This document shows, piece after piece, positions 1 through 6,647 of a DNA stretch of 11,099 nucleotides. Under the pieces are notes generated by a model that saw only the letters and a program-made list of their open reading frames with translations, was not told where the DNA came from and made no database searches. Where the stretch lies: NCBI GenBank assembly GCA_945926705.1, contig CAMEMA010000022.1, positions 1 through 11,099 on the forward strand, in the 5' to 3' direction. The stretch is from an uncultured Clostridia bacterium. GTDB lineage: Bacteria; Bacillota; Clostridia; Oscillospirales; Acutalibacteraceae. Within the stretch, counting starts at the first letter, position 1; every line of letters starts with the position of its first letter. Position numbers and translations under genes: made by a program.

Positions 1-1742
1 TCATATTTAATTATATTGCTGAGTAATTCTTTAACATTTTCAATACGGGTTTCCGCTCCGTCTCTATCTGTTTTAAGATACGAAATGTAACCTGTTTTTT
101 CTAAAACAGCTTCATAAACTTCATGTACTGAAATTCCGGGAGTTTTAGAAATTTCAATCAGTTTGTCAATTAACTCGGCAAAAGCTCGTAATTTCAAAGA
201 TACTCTCTGTAAACTTTCATAAGTTTCACAATTTCTTATTACGTCTAAAAGGGTTGCCCCTTCTTGTTCTGCCAACTCAGAAGCTTGTGAAATTGTTCTT
301 TCGCCAATTGACCTGCGAGGTTGATTTATAATCCTCTTCAGTCTTATTTCATCATAAGGATTATTTATAACACTCAAGTAAGCCATCATATCGCGTATTT
401 CTTTACGTTCGTAAAAGCGCACCCCTCCCAAAATTCTATAAGGAACTCCGGATTTCATAAATACCTTTTCAATAACATTAGACTGGGAATTCATGCGATA
501 AAGTACTGCAAAATCTGAATAATTTGCACCTCTAGAAACAGCATCTTGTATAGCTTCGGCAATATAGTTTGCTTCATCATGTTCACTATAAGCAGTATGA
601 ACTTTTATTTTGTCACCATAATCATTTTCAGTCCACAAAACTTTTCCTTTACGACTCTTGTTATTTTCAATCACAGCATTTGCAGCATTAAGAATATTTT
701 TAGTAGAACGATAATTTTGCTCCAAGCGTATTAATTTTGCACCGGGAAAATGTTTTTCAAAATCAATTATATTGCCAATTGTAGCTCCGCGGAACTTATA
801 AATACTTTGGTCGTCATCTCCGACTACACATAAATTTTTAGTTTTATCCGCTAACATCTTAATTAAAACATACTGAGCATAGTTAGTGTCTTGATATTCA
901 TCAACAAGTATATATTTAAATTTATCTTGATACTCTTCCAGTACATCCGTACACGTTTGAAATAATTTAATTGTATTTACTATCAAGTCATCAAAGTCCA
1001 TAGCGTCGGACTCTAAAAGCTTTTTTTGATACAATTCATAAATTTCTGCTATACCAGAAGTTCGAAAATCTCCGCACGCTCTTTTCTTATATTCTTTGCA
1101 ATCTATAAGACTATCCTTTGCTCTGGAAATTTCGTACTTTATTGATTTATAAGATAACAATTTATCATCAAGTTTGAGATTTTTTTCACATTCTTTTATT
1201 AGTTTTTTGGTATCATCATCATCATAGACCACAAAATGCTTTGAATAACCTAATTTTTCGGCGTGAATTCTCAATATTCTGGCACACATTGAGTGAAAGG
1301 TGGAAGCCCATACATCTTTTCCTTCTTCTCCCAAAGCTTTAAAAAGTCTGGATTTGAGCTCACTTGCCGCCTTGTTTGTAAAAGTTATAGCAAGAATGTT
1401 ACATGGACATATTCTGTCACTGCTTATTAAATTTTTCAGTTTATCGGCGTTTTCTCCTTCGTCATAAGCCTTTTGCATCATTTCAACAGTTTCAGGAGTG
1501 ATTCCTTCAGGAACATCGGAACTCATATATGAATTTCCGTAATTCACCATATTTACTATTCTGTTCACTATTGCTGTAGTTTTTCCGCTTCCCGCTCCGG
1601 CTAATACCATAACCGGACCTTCAACGTTGAAAACAGCTTCTCTTTGCTTGCTATTCATGTTCAAAAAACTGCGTTCTAACAATTCTTTACGCAGTTCTTT
1701 AAATTTTATTTCTAATTCTTTTTCCAATTCATGCACCGCCAT
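1..1742 (-). CDS. pcrA: PcrA/UvrD-type ATP-dependent 3'-5' DNA helicase, N-terminal part (3' end outside window)
   Basis: Superfamily 1A helicase that unwinds DNA in repair and removes recombinase filaments. I translated about 580 codons on the minus strand without a stop. Visible motifs: Q motif near residue 30 (NSKQREAV), Walker A AGAGSGKT (48-55), Ia (AITFTNKAASEL, about 118-129), Ib (TFHSMCARIL), Walker B DEYQDTN (281-287), III (VVGDDDQSIYKFRGA, 307-320) and IV (QNYRST, 342-347), followed by a 2B-type region. Motifs V and VI lie beyond the left edge. An insertion of about 45 residues sits between motifs I and Ia (about 65-112), compared with Bacillus PcrA as I remember it. The start is uncertain: ATG 1742 has no good Shine-Dalgarno sequence, an in-frame GTG lies at 1760, and an internal ATG precedes NSKQREAV. 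The gene is alone behind its own promoter and after an upstream terminator. Family assignment is firm; PcrA rather than another UvrD paralogue is likely. Confidence 0.95.
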   Translation of the reverse strand, partial: MAVHELEKELEIKFKELRKELLERSFLNMNSKQREAVFNVEGPVMVLAGAGSGKTTAIVNRIVNMVNYGNSYMSSDVPEGITPETVEMMQKAYDEGENADKLKNLISSDRICPCNILAITFTNKAASELKSRLFKALGEEGKDVWASTFHSMCARILRIHAEKLGYSKHFVVYDDDDTKKLIKECEKNLKLDDKLLSYKSIKYEISRAKDSLIDCKEYKKRACGDFRTSGIAEIYELYQKKLLESDAMDFDDLIVNTIKLFQTCTDVLEEYQDKFKYILVDEYQDTNYAQYVLIKMLADKTKNLCVVGDDDQSIYKFRGATIGNIIDFEKHFPGAKLIRLEQNYRSTKNILNAANAVIENNKSRKGKVLWTENDYGDKIKVHTAYSEHDEANYIAEAIQDAVSRGANYSDFAVLYRMNSQSNVIEKVFMKSGVPYRILGGVRFYERKEIRDMMAYLSVINNPYDEIRLKRIINQPRRSIGERTISQASELAEQEGATLLDVIRNCETYESLQRVSLKLRAFAELIDKLIEISKTPGISVHEVYEAVLEKTGYISYLKTDRDGAETRIENVKELLSNIIKY

Positions 1743-1808
1743 GTCAAGAGCGCAAAACACCTAATTTATATTTAAATTAACTCTTAAGCCTCTTAGTATT
1801 TTCTTTTT

Positions 1809-1837
1809 ATTTTACACCATTTTCGTTCAAAAATCAA
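1809..1837 (-). promoter_or_regulatory. Candidate sigma-A promoter of the pcrA-like gene
   Basis: On the minus strand TTGATT (1832-1837, 4/6 to TTGACA) is followed after exactly 17 bases by TAAAAT (1809-1814, 5/6 to TATAAT). Transcription would begin about 60 bases before the ATG at 1742. The spacing is ideal, but in DNA this AT-rich a chance match is possible. Confidence 0.45.
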
Positions 1838-1935
1838 TGTATGCAGCCCTTTGGTGACGCAATTAATTCGATATTTTTAATTGTTTATTTAAATATTTTT
1901 TAAAAATAATAATTTTAAAGAATTATAAACAAAAA

Positions 1936-1982
1936 TTTAAAAACAAAATGACCGCTCAATTGAATTTAGACAACTGAGCGGT
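1936..1982 (-). terminator. Rho-independent terminator of the 147-aa gene
   Basis: A 12-base stem (1951-1962 with 1971-1982, one G-U pair when transcribed from the minus strand) closes an 8-base loop. It begins 6 bases after the stop codon of the 147-residue gene. On the minus strand the outer stem ACCGCTCA/TGAGCGGT is followed by a T-rich tail. It separates this gene from pcrA. Confidence 0.85.
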
Positions 1983-1988
1983 AAATAA

Positions 1989-2432
1989 TCATATTTCTAA
2001 TGTTCCATCTTCATTGCAATACAGCTTTTCAAATGATATGTTACTTTTGGAATTAAGTATATAATCATTAGCTTTTTCATAAACTTGGATTAACTCTTTT
2101 TTATTGTTTTTGAATATATCCATATTATCATCAAGCAACAGATCCTGTAAATCTTCGAATCGTTCACTTGTAAGCTCTGGATTTGTTTTTGGCCTTATAG
2201 TATTTATCTTTTGTCTATAGGTATCTTTAATTGATTCTAATTCTTCTAGTGTGCCATTTTTTTTAGCAAGTTCTTCTACCTCTTTTTTAAAATTTTCTGC
2301 TTCTTCTCTTATTTTTTTGCCAGTTTTAATCGCTATTTGATATCTTGTTATGTCTGACTGATCTTTTTCGTCCTTTAATTTGTCCTTTAAAATTTTTAAA
2401 TTTTCTTTTTCTTTTTCTAACATGTCTGCCAT
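1989..2432 (-). CDS. Hypothetical charged, helical (probable coiled-coil) protein, 147 aa
   Basis: I do not recognise a family. The protein is rich in Lys, Glu, Asp and Leu. Residues 4-60 and 62-80 show heptad-like hydrophobic spacing suggesting a coiled coil. A short Pro-containing break (RPKTNPELTSE, about 79-89) is followed by a second helical stretch and a hydrophilic tail ending in GTLEI. There is no signal peptide, no membrane segment and only one cysteine, near the C-terminus. The start is supported by AGAAAGGAT (2441-2449) about 8-10 bases before ATG; a second ATG at codon 4 (2423) is possible. It is a single-gene unit with its own terminator directly after the stop and a hairpin in its leader. 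The ribosome binding site, strong terminator and codon use like the neighbours argue that it is a real gene. A cytosolic structural, adaptor or stress role is possible, but nothing in the sequence decides it. Confidence 0.75.
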   Translation of the reverse strand: MADMLEKEKENLKILKDKLKDEKDQSDITRYQIAIKTGKKIREEAENFKKEVEELAKKNGTLEELESIKDTYRQKINTIRPKTNPELTSERFEDLQDLLLDDNMDIFKNNKKELIQVYEKANDYILNSKSNISFEKLYCNEDGTLEI

Positions 2433-2462
2433 AATAAATCATCCTTTCTAAATTTAAAATAT

Positions 2463-2480
2463 GAACTATTTTCATAGTTC
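2463..2480 (-). promoter_or_regulatory. Leader hairpin with GAAA tetraloop upstream of the 147-aa gene
   Basis: On the minus strand GAACTAT, GAAA, ATAGTTC forms a perfect 7-base stem with a GNRA-type tetraloop, ending about 14 bases before the Shine-Dalgarno sequence. A perfect TATAAT (2487-2492) lies 6 bases before it, so the hairpin could sit at the very 5' end of the mRNA. The adjoining AGTTCGAACT (2476-2485) is a second, overlapping palindrome, so a DNA operator is an alternative reading. Confidence 0.4.
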
Positions 2481-2486
2481 GAACTA

Positions 2487-2515
2487 ATTATATATATATA
2501 TTGTCAACTGATTTT
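2487..2515 (-). promoter_or_regulatory. Candidate promoter -10 region for the 147-aa gene
   Basis: The minus strand shows TATAAT at 2492-2487 inside an AT dinucleotide run. At 17-base spacing the -35 would be AAAATC (2510-2515), which is poor. A perfect TTGACA at 2507-2502 is only 9 bases from TATAAT and cannot pair with it in the usual way. The -10 is plausible, the -35 unresolved. Confidence 0.3.
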
Positions 2516-2706
2516 TATTAATTTTTACAAAATTAGAGAGGCTTTTGATTTTTATCATCAAAATATAAAATAAATTATGTGAAATATTAACTAAGTTCAG
2601 TTCAGAAATATCCACATTTTAAAATCTGAAGGCATTCGAAAAATTATAAACAAATGCGTATTAAAGACTATCCTGACTAACATTTAAAAAATTAATTTAA
2701 TACAAA
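2516..2706. other. Non-coding intergenic stretch
   Basis: This is the remainder of the gap of about 305 bases between the 147-residue gene and the ricT terminator. I see no open frame with a ribosome binding site and no RNA gene. It contains an A/T-only-looking inverted repeat, TTTTGAT/ATCAAAA (2543-2549 and 2557-2563), too weak to be a terminator. It also holds an isolated minus-strand TATAAT (2643-2648) without a convincing -35. Confidence 0.5.
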
Positions 2707-2729
2707 TAAAAAAGCCGGTAAAAACCGAC
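2704..2729 (-). terminator. Rho-independent terminator of the darA-holB-ricT operon
   Basis: On the minus strand GTCGGT (2729-2724) pairs with ACCGGC (2719-2714) around a TTTT loop, with one G-U pair, and is followed by a run of T (TTTTTTATTTG). It lies 8 bases after the ricT stop codon. Confidence 0.8.
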
Positions 2730-2737
2730 CAAATAAT

Positions 2738-3559
2738 TTAATCTATATCTACGCTCTTTATTTCATTTAGCTTAAATATTTTAGGTAGAGCACCTTCTGC
2801 ATCAGAATCCAACGAAATTTTTACTTTAGATTCTATGGTTATATATCCAACTACTTTTCCAAGCCCCTGTGGTGTAGACACAGCACTGCCTATTTTGGGC
2901 ATATTATCTAAAATATCTCGATAAACATCCTCTTCGTACTTCAAACAACACATGAGCCTTCCGCATGTTCCGGAAAGCTTTGTAGGATTAAGTGACATTC
3001 CTTGATCTTTAGCCATTTTTATAGTGACAGTCTGAAAGTCGCTCAAAAAAGTAGTACAGCAAAGAGGTTTTCCGCAAAAACCCAATCCACCCAAAATCCT
3101 AGCTTCATCTCGTATACCAACTTGTCTTAGTTCTATCCTCATTCTGAATATATGCGCCAGGTCTCTTACAAGACTTCTGAAATCAACTCTAGAATCGGAA
3201 ACAAAATAAAAAATAATTTTTTTTCTATCAAACATACACTCTACATCTATCAATTTCATATTGAGTTTATGTTCAGAAATTTTCTTCTTGCATATTGCTT
3301 CAGCCTCTTTTTCCTCTTCTTTTTTAGATTTGAGAGACTTTAAATCATCAGCTGTAGCTTTTCTTATTATTTTCTCACTCGAAGAGTATTGCTCATCATA
3401 TAAAAAATCTTCACAAAATACTATCACTTTTCCGCATTCAATACCGCGTTTTGTTTCCGCTATAACTAAATCTCCACGTTTAATTTCCTCTTTTTCGGAA
3501 TACAAAAAATAATGAATTTTTCCTATATCTCTGAACCTTACACCTAAAACATTTTGCAT
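2738..3559 (-). CDS. ricT: PSP1-domain protein RicT (YaaT), Ric/Y-complex subunit
   Basis: RicT works with RicA and RicF in a Fe-S protein complex that, in Bacillus subtilis, directs RNase Y cleavage of mRNAs and promotes sporulation, competence and biofilm formation. The 273-residue product has the usual family length (about 275). Its N-terminus reads MQNVLGVRFRD. The PSP1 region carries two cysteine clusters, FCGKPLCC (Cys 162, 167, 168) and TCGRLMCC (Cys 199, 204, 205), the likely cluster ligands; their role is family knowledge. The start is ATG 3559, with AAAGGAG at 3566-3572 six bases upstream. An in-frame ATG at 3601 would add 14 residues lying inside holB and has no comparable site. 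The Shine-Dalgarno sequence overlaps the holB stop codon, so translation is probably coupled. It is the last gene of the operon, directly before the terminator. ricA and ricF are not in the window. Confidence 0.95.
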   Translation of the reverse strand: MQNVLGVRFRDIGKIHYFLYSEKEEIKRGDLVIAETKRGIECGKVIVFCEDFLYDEQYSSSEKIIRKATADDLKSLKSKKEEEKEAEAICKKKISEHKLNMKLIDVECMFDRKKIIFYFVSDSRVDFRSLVRDLAHIFRMRIELRQVGIRDEARILGGLGFCGKPLCCTTFLSDFQTVTIKMAKDQGMSLNPTKLSGTCGRLMCCLKYEEDVYRDILDNMPKIGSAVSTPQGLGKVVGYITIESKVKISLDSDAEGALPKIFKLNEIKSVDID

Positions 3560-3570
3560 AAGTATCTCCT

Positions 3571-4386
3571 TTAAAATTGCAGGCAGGCACACAAATAGCA
3601 TACAAGCAAATTAAAATTAACATTTTTATCTACAAGCTTTAATAAATCTCTTATTTCTTCAATATTCATTAAAAAGCTTTTCCTATCTACTTTATCGAAA
3701 TTTCCGCACGAATACATACTTAAAATCTGTGATATTAAAGATTCTAATATACTTTTAAACAATTTACGATCATTAGGAATCTTTGAAGTATATTCCATAA
3801 TTCCACAAATATCTTTTTCAGAAGCGGACAATGCCAATTTTTCAGCAAGTTCAGTATGCAATGGCTTTTCGTCAAAACTTAAATCTTTATCAAATCTAAA
3901 AATCTGAGAACGAGACTTGACTGTATCTAAAAGTCCAGTATCGGATTCACACAAAAGTATGAATATAACTTTTTCGGGCGGTTCTTCAAGTATTTTTATG
4001 AAAGCATTTTGAGCTTGTAGAGTCATAAATTGTGATTTTTTTATTATATAAAACTTATATCCGCCTTCGTTCGAAACAATGTGTGCATCATCTCTTATAA
4101 AACGAATATCTTCTATTTTTATTGACGTTCCGGCTCCATGAGAATCGATAACATTGACATCAGGGTGAAAACCATTCTTCATTTTCACACAATTTGAACA
4201 TTCACCACAAGGTTTAGTTTTTCCCGTACAAAGAGAATTTTCGGCAATTTTTAGAGCAATTTCCTCACAAAATTTTTCATCAGAACATTGAAGTATCACT
4301 GCGTGAGGAAATTTATGTGCTCTTGCTAAATCATAAAGATATAACAAATATGTATTATCTTTTCTTATAAAACTTTTTTCCGACAC
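3571..4386 (-). CDS. holB: DNA polymerase III delta' subunit (HolB)
   Basis: Clamp-loader subunit that helps load the sliding clamp onto primed DNA. The 271-residue protein is shorter than B. subtilis HolB (about 329), the C-terminal collar region being the probable loss. It has a four-cysteine zinc module CTGKTKPCGECSNC (Cys 53, 60, 63, 66), the conserved LQAQNAFIKILEEPP segment and a TVKSRSQIFRF stretch in the place of the usual SRC motif. The P-loop position reads LQCSDEKFC, with no GxxGxGK, so ATP binding is unlikely; delta' is commonly a non-hydrolysing subunit. The start is GTG at 4386, two bases after the darA stop, with AAAAGGTG (4392-4399) five bases upstream. Downstream ricT begins after an 11-base gap. 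Its position between darA and ricT matches Bacillus synteny, which makes delta' much more likely than DnaX. Confidence 0.93.
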   Translation of the reverse strand: MSEKSFIRKDNTYLLYLYDLARAHKFPHAVILQCSDEKFCEEIALKIAENSLCTGKTKPCGECSNCVKMKNGFHPDVNVIDSHGAGTSIKIEDIRFIRDDAHIVSNEGGYKFYIIKKSQFMTLQAQNAFIKILEEPPEKVIFILLCESDTGLLDTVKSRSQIFRFDKDLSFDEKPLHTELAEKLALSASEKDICGIMEYTSKIPNDRKLFKSILESLISQILSMYSCGNFDKVDRKSFLMNIEEIRDLLKLVDKNVNFNLLVCYLCACLQF

Positions 4387-4388
4387 GA

Positions 4389-4712
4389 CTACACCTTTTC
4401 AAATCTGTCAACATTAAGGACAAATATTATTGCCCCGCCTGTAGTAACTTCAAAAGGTGTTTGAGTAAGTGAAGCTGGGAAAAATGGTGCGGAATTTGTA
4501 ACCAATTGCTTTCTTTTACTGCTATATTTTGAAATTATATCTATAACTTTATTTGTTTTATTATCTTCCACACCTATTATTAAAGTGGTATTCCCTGATT
4601 TCAAAAAGCCTCCGGTAGAAGCCATACGAGTTACCTGAAAATTTTCTTCAGTAAGAGCATCCATAACAATTGAAGCATCATCTCTGCTCATAATAGCCAT
4701 AACAAGTTTCAT
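4389..4712 (-). CDS. darA: Cyclic-di-AMP receptor DarA/PstA (YaaQ, PII-like)
   Basis: Trimeric PII-like signalling protein that binds the second messenger c-di-AMP; its downstream partner is not settled in most species. The 107-residue product has the usual length. It contains the family hallmark STGGFLKSGNTTLIIGVED (about 32-50), very close to B. subtilis DarA as I recall it, with Thr28 and Asn41 at positions used for ligand contact in solved homologues. The C-terminus reads GGAIIFVLNVDRFEKV, typical of the family. The start ATG 4712 has AGAGGTG (4719-4725) six bases upstream. It follows the decarboxylase-like gene after 36 bases and touches holB (2-base gap), so the genes are probably cotranscribed. 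No diadenylate cyclase is in the window. The classical PII Tyr-loop is absent, as expected for PstA. Confidence 0.96.
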   Translation of the reverse strand: MKLVMAIMSRDDASIVMDALTEENFQVTRMASTGGFLKSGNTTLIIGVEDNKTNKVIDIISKYSSKRKQLVTNSAPFFPASLTQTPFEVTTGGAIIFVLNVDRFEKV

Positions 4713-4748
4713 CTACTGCACCTCTCGACAAATACATAGTCTATAAAC

Positions 4749-6098
4749 TTATTTTAACACATATATTTCTAAAATTCCATATCTTTTAAGAGCTTCACAT
4801 TCAGCTTCTCCTATTTTTTCGCCCGGCATAACTATAGGTATTCCCGGAGGACAGGGGCAAACTATATCCGCTGCAATTCTGTTTTTTGAACTGTCTACAT
4901 CCACATAAATTCCCTCATGCATAACAGCTTCACGAATACTAGTTTTAATTTCCGGTAAATCACCGCTCACAAAAGATTCTTCATATAAATTTTTAACACA
5001 ATTGCTCTTTGGTTTAGCGGATAAAATTGCTTTTTTCAGTCTTTTCCAATCTTCTTTGTTATTAAACGGAGTAGCTATTAAAACTACGTATTTTTCATCA
5101 CACATTTCAGGTTCTATCTTATATTTATACAAATATTCACGAAATTCATAACCACTGTAACCTATTTTCCAGGTTCCCAAAACTATTCTTGTAGGGTCAC
5201 TTATTTCGTCGCTCGGAACGTATATTCCTACATCTCGGGCAAGATTTTTTATATTTTTCACTCTACTTTCAAGATTTAAAAATTTCTCCAGAGCATAGCT
5301 TGCAAGCCAAGATAGACAAATATCCATAGAAGCCATTATAGGATATGAGGGACTTGTAGAACCAAAAAGAGCCATTGCATTTTTAGAACATTTAATGAAC
5401 TTATTATCATTTATATGTAACCACGCACCACCCGTAAGAACCGGAAGAGTTTTGTGAGCGGAATCGGCACATAAAGACGCTCCGTTTGCTATAGGATGAA
5501 GATTTTTCGAAGTAAACATCAAGTGCGAACCGTGAGCATTATCAACCAACACCGGAACTGAGTAAGCGGCGCACAAATCAGAAATTCCCTTAATATCCTG
5601 TAAAATTCCGTGATAACTCGGGCTTGTTGTGTAAAAAGCATTGAATGATTTATTTGAATTTAAGTGCCTTTTTAAGCTTTCGATATTGATTTTTTCATAA
5701 AGCAAACTTTCTTTCCCAAAATTACGCCTAATCCATACGGGATTAATATCTAAAAGTGCCATAGCAGATACTGCAGACCTATGCAACAACCTATCACAAA
5801 GAACATTTTTTCCTTTTTTTGTCGCAAGTCTAAGCATTGTTTGCACACAAAGCGTATTACCTCCGCATGAAATCAAGGAGTATTTTGAATTATAAAGTTT
5901 TTTAATATTTTTTTCTAGTTCAGTTATTATCCCCGAAGCTTCATAAAGACTATCGGTAAGTGGAAGTTCGGTAAAATCCAAACTAAGGAGGTCACGAGAT
6001 TTAAAAAAATTCCCTTTATGACCCGGAGTGTGAAATGAGGAACGTCCCATTTTTTTATATTTTTTAAGTGATTCGTAAAAATGCTTTTTCAACTTCAA
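4749..6098 (-). CDS. Orn/Lys/Arg decarboxylase-family PLP enzyme (YaaO-like)
   Basis: Fold-type I PLP enzyme of the amino-acid decarboxylase family to which YaaO and SpeA belong. The substrate cannot be read from the sequence, and polyamine synthesis is the usual role. The N-terminal FHTPGHKGN motif (22-30), VDNAHGSH (185-192, more often DEAHGAH), the PLP-lysine motif SAHKTLP (Lys216 counted from 6098) and C-terminal PCPPGIPIVMPGEKI are present. At about 449 residues it is near the family norm (about 480). The upstream frame is open to a TTG at 6098, but AAGAGGG (6101-6107) lies only 2 bases from it. A second TTG at 6092 has ideal 8-base spacing and is the better start (447 residues). It is the first gene of the darA-holB-ricT operon. 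In Bacillus, tmk follows it; here darA follows directly. Confidence 0.93.
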   Translation of the reverse strand: MKLKKHFYESLKKYKKMGRSSFHTPGHKGNFFKSRDLLSLDFTELPLTDSLYEASGIITELEKNIKKLYNSKYSLISCGGNTLCVQTMLRLATKKGKNVLCDRLLHRSAVSAMALLDINPVWIRRNFGKESLLYEKINIESLKRHLNSNKSFNAFYTTSPSYHGILQDIKGISDLCAAYSVPVLVDNAHGSHLMFTSKNLHPIANGASLCADSAHKTLPVLTGGAWLHINDNKFIKCSKNAMALFGSTSPSYPIMASMDICLSWLASYALEKFLNLESRVKNIKNLARDVGIYVPSDEISDPTRIVLGTWKIGYSGYEFREYLYKYKIEPEMCDEKYVVLIATPFNNKEDWKRLKKAILSAKPKSNCVKNLYEESFVSGDLPEIKTSIREAVMHEGIYVDVDSSKNRIAADIVCPCPPGIPIVMPGEKIGEAECEALKRYGILEIYVLK

Positions 6099-6182
6099 AT
6101 CCCTCTTAACAGTCCTAAAATTATGAATATATCAACTTTATTTAAGCAATAATAATATCAAAAATAAAGGACGTGAACATTT
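6099..6182. promoter_or_regulatory. Divergent promoter region between the decarboxylase operon and spoVAC
   Basis: These 84 AT-rich bases must carry promoters for both directions. On the plus strand TGAATA (6124-6129), an 18-base gap and AATAATA (6148-6154) resemble a forespore sigma-F/sigma-G promoter (TGAATA / CATAATA, one mismatch). On the minus strand several weak sigma-A-like pairs exist, for example TTGCTT, 18 bases, CATAAT, and none stands out. Confidence 0.35.
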
Positions 6183-6629
6183 ATGAATGTAAGTAAAAAA
6201 GAATACTCGAAGATGGCGGGAGACACCTCACCCGCAAGTCCTATATGGAAAGACCTCTTCATGGCATTTATTTTCGGAGGAGCAATTTGCACTCTCGGTC
6301 AATTGTTATGCCAAATTTACATGACAAATTTTGAACTTGACAAAAAAACTGCAAATACCTGGGTATCTATAACACTGATAGCACTTAGCTCTCTTTTAAC
6401 AGCACTCGACTGGTACGGGCCTATAGCAAAACATGCAGGCGCCGGCACTATAGTGCCGATAACCGGATTTTCCAATTCAATAACAGCTCCAGCCATAGAA
6501 TTTAAAAGCGAAGGGCACGTCTTCGGAATAGGGGCAAAAATGTTTATTATGGCAGGACCGGTTATAGTTTTCGGAACAATAGCTTCTATGGTCTACGGAT
6601 TGATTGTATGGATTTTTCATTTATACTGA
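6183..6629 (+). CDS. spoVAC: Stage V sporulation protein AC (SpoVAC)
   Basis: Integral inner-membrane protein of the spore. In Bacillus it belongs to the SpoVA complex moving Ca-dipicolinate into the forespore and out at germination, and SpoVAC itself behaves as a mechanosensitive channel. The 148-residue length fits the family (about 150). Family signatures are SPIWKDLFMAFIFGGAICTLGQ (19-40 region), the central GAGTIVPITGFSNSI and the following EFKSEGHVFGIGAKMF. Hydrophobic segments lie at about 26-47, 58-76 and 116-146, with further membrane-embedded stretches between. ATG 6183 gives the expected N-terminus (MNVSKKEYSK); AAAGGA (6166-6171) is 11 bases upstream, rather far. It is transcribed alone, convergent with rlmB (18-base gap), and neither spoVAD nor spoVAE follows. 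Identity is certain; membership of a full SpoVA complex cannot be judged here. Confidence 0.96.
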   Translation: MNVSKKEYSKMAGDTSPASPIWKDLFMAFIFGGAICTLGQLLCQIYMTNFELDKKTANTWVSITLIALSSLLTALDWYGPIAKHAGAGTIVPITGFSNSITAPAIEFKSEGHVFGIGAKMFIMAGPVIVFGTIASMVYGLIVWIFHLY

Positions 6630-6647
6630 ATTCGTTTTAAGCAAGTA

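Noticed and set aside
321..734. Plus-strand open frames within the pcrA region
   Set aside because: Antisense shadows of the helicase reading frame, whose motifs are unambiguous.
1738..1988. Possible small gene or RNA between pcrA and the 147-aa gene
   Set aside because: The gap holds only the pcrA promoter candidate and the upstream terminator; no start with a ribosome binding site and no conserved RNA fold was recognised.
2502..2507. Perfect TTGACA on the minus strand
   Set aside because: The only good -10 (TATAAT 2492-2487) is 9 bases away, and no -10 exists at 15-19 bases; it is probably not a functional -35.
2543..2563. Inverted repeat TTTTGAT/ATCAAAA in the gap before the ricT terminator
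   Set aside because: Almost only A-T pairs, no T-tract in a useful place, and no adjacent gene end; expected by chance in this AT-rich gap.
1921..2654. Repeated 13-mer AATTATAAACAAA at 1921-1933 and 2642-2654
   Set aside because: Low-complexity AT sequence, only two copies and no further shared flank; not a convincing repeat element.
3152..3512. Two plus-strand open frames antisense to ricT
   Set aside because: Phe/Ser-rich shadow translations of a well-supported gene, without ribosome binding sites.
3560..3601. Longer ricT start at ATG 3601
   Set aside because: It adds 14 residues (MLFVCLPAIL...) encoded inside the holB 3' end, without a Shine-Dalgarno sequence, whereas ATG 3559 has AAAGGAG six bases upstream and gives the family N-terminus.
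6443..6458. Perfect 16-base palindrome CGGCACTATAGTGCCG inside spoVAC
   Set aside because: It encodes the conserved GAGT-V-P motif of SpoVAC, so codon content explains it. One such palindrome in 11 kb is not improbable.
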